Shown: positions 63,210 through 64,000 of the stretch, piece by piece
How positions within the stretch are numbered: position 1 is the first letter of the stretch
How the letters are laid out: each line of letters opens with the position of its first letter
Program-made: the position numbers and the translations under genes
The notes under the pieces: model-generated
The model's input: the letters and a program-made list of their open reading frames with translations, nothing else
Told to the model about the DNA's origin: nothing
Database searches by the model: none
Source: an uncultured Lachnospiraceae bacterium
GTDB taxonomy: Bacteria > Bacillota > Clostridia > Lachnospirales > Lachnospiraceae
Length of the DNA: 64,000 nucleotides
Direction of reading: 5' to 3'
Assembly: GCA_910587715.1 (NCBI GenBank)
Contig: CAJUMV010000008.1
Coordinates: 37,953-101,952 of the forward strand

Positions 63210-63305
63210 ATGGAGACCTATGATATTTTAAGCCTGTTATTTTTGGGCGGGACATTCCTGATCGCATTGCTTGCCTACATAGATAGGAACAACAAGCGAA
63301 AATAA
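63210..63305 (+). CDS. Small holin-like toxin (TxpA/Fst-type), 31 residues
   Basis: A 31-residue protein with one transmembrane helix (LSLLFLGGTFLIALLAYI) and a charged end (DRNNKRK), the usual form of putative holin-like toxins found on integrative elements. GGGGAGG lies 8 bases upstream and can be masked by a hairpin. Membrane toxins of this type are normally silenced by an antisense RNA from the same locus, probably over the 3' hairpin region here. Confidence 0.72.
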   Translation: METYDILSLLFLGGTFLIALLAYIDRNNKRK

Positions 63306-63344
63306 ATAAGCCTACCTTGTACTTGGCCGTGCAGGTAGGCTTAT
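63306..63344. terminator. Hairpin after the toxin gene
   Basis: An 11-bp perfect stem (63306-63316 with 63334-63344) directly after the stop codon. No T-run follows, so it may be a 3' stem of the toxin mRNA, or part of an antisense antitoxin RNA. Confidence 0.55.
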
Positions 63345-63515
63345 AACCTATAGCGGAGGTCAACCACTTTGTGGGCGGTTGATTTCCTCATTTGTATCTA
63401 TAATATACCATACGGTCGCAATGTGTTCAAGAACTAATTTTTCTTTATCTGATAAAATACCGCACGGAGCAGGGCATGACTTTTACGCTGTGCCCCGTTT
63501 TTTTATTATAAGAAC

Positions 63516-63728
63516 TCAGAACAGGTTATCATCGTCAAAATGCTCCACAATATCCTCAATACGGCAATGCAGGATATTACAGAGCCTGTCGATCGTGTTG
63601 ATCTGCACGTTTTTGTTGTGGCGTAACCGCTCCAGTTGGGAACGGTTTATATTGTAGCGGGTATACAGATCATATTGGGTTATGCCCTTTTCTTTCATGG
63701 TTTCCCACAGGCGGTCATATTTTATCAT
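63516..63728 (-). CDS. Small Cro/C1-type HTH regulator
   Basis: 70 residues: MIKYDRLWETMKEKGITQYDLYTRYNINRSQLERLRHNKNVQINTIDRLCNIL is an HTH_26-type DNA-binding domain. AAAAGGGG precedes the ATG. It resembles the regulator at 16240 in fold but not closely in sequence. Typical of integrative elements, so probably part of the same remnant as the relaxase fragment and toxin. Confidence 0.82.
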   Translation of the reverse strand: MIKYDRLWETMKEKGITQYDLYTRYNINRSQLERLRHNKNVQINTIDRLCNILHCRIEDIVEHFDDDNLF

Positions 63729-64000
63729 TTTTCCCCTTTTTTACATAAACATTTGTATTATGCTAATTATCTTTGTAAAATTAGAGCAATAATAGTATTC
63801 CGCTTACAGTACGGCGCGCCCGGCGTATGAACTGGAGACAGCCTGTTTTACACAGACACCCCCTTTACTTTGTTGATTTCCATACTTTACTACAAATCTT
63901 ACCGCAACCAAATCTATCAGAGAATACAGTTCCGGTCCGTTTTTAGGTTACCAATCACATGGTTTCTATTTCTGTCATGGGATTATATTGTTTATTTTAC
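63729..64000. other. Right end, no gene recognised
   Basis: I see no gene or RNA in the last 272 bases. The sequence is of mixed composition and may continue the element remnant beyond the window. Confidence 0.4.

Overview
The window looks like a chromosomal segment of a motile, Gram-positive anaerobe of the Clostridia, most likely a Lachnospiraceae (Roseburia/Eubacterium-like). The reasons are AddAB instead of RecBCD, a YesM/YesN-type sugar-sensing two-component system, CsrA-FliW control beside flagellin, duplicated FlgK, FlaG, sigma-28 promoters of the form TAAA-N16-CCGATA, and no lipid A pathway despite one LpxD-like acyltransferase. This assignment is an inference from gene content; there is no rRNA in the window.

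Layout. (1) 1-6434, minus strand: two lipoprotein sugar-binding proteins (one cut by the window edge), an AraC-type response regulator, its sensor kinase and a membrane-anchored sugar-binding protein, forming a sugar-sensing and uptake module. (2) 6563-15119, minus: a DHH phosphoesterase, a small conserved protein and the addB-addA recombination operon. (3) 15246-25693: an accessory defence-type island. A minus-strand HExxH protein faces a plus-strand operon: small HTH regulator, HNH-containing ABC-three-component effector, small middle component, DUF2326/SMC-like ATPase, type III methyltransferase (Mod), type III restriction helicase (Res) and an AlbA_2/Schlafen-like protein. (4) 25777-29417, minus: metNIQ methionine transporter and cysteine synthase.

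(5) 29667-37509: genes probably serving flagellar glycosylation. They are a CgeB-like glycosyltransferase, an LpxD-like sugar acyltransferase, a Gfo/Idh/MocA oxidoreductase and four tandem GT2-TPR glycosyltransferase paralogues. (6) 37616-53400, minus: late flagellar genes in three sigma-28 units: flagellin alone; flaG-fliD-fliS-small protein; flgM-flgN-flgK-flgK-flgL-fliW-csrA. A second glycosyltransferase trio (43024-46326) lies between them on the plus strand. The flagellin leader carries two CsrA-like sites, so csrA, fliW and their likely target are all in this window. (7) 53596-53976: four tRNA genes (Leu, Asp, CAT-anticodon, Glu), minus strand.

(8) 54132-57655, plus: ECF-like sigma factor, membrane protein and an ABC exporter (ATPase and permease). 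(9) 57692-62053, minus: an AT-rich five-gene operon with its own consensus promoter, encoding an endonuclease IV-like protein, radical SAM protein, Cys-rich membrane protein, dTMP-kinase-like protein and ThyX. I do not recognise this combination as a described system; it is my main candidate for something new. (10) 62364-63728: debris of an integrative element: a relaxase C-terminal fragment, a 31-residue holin-like toxin with a sequestered ribosome-binding site, and an HTH regulator.
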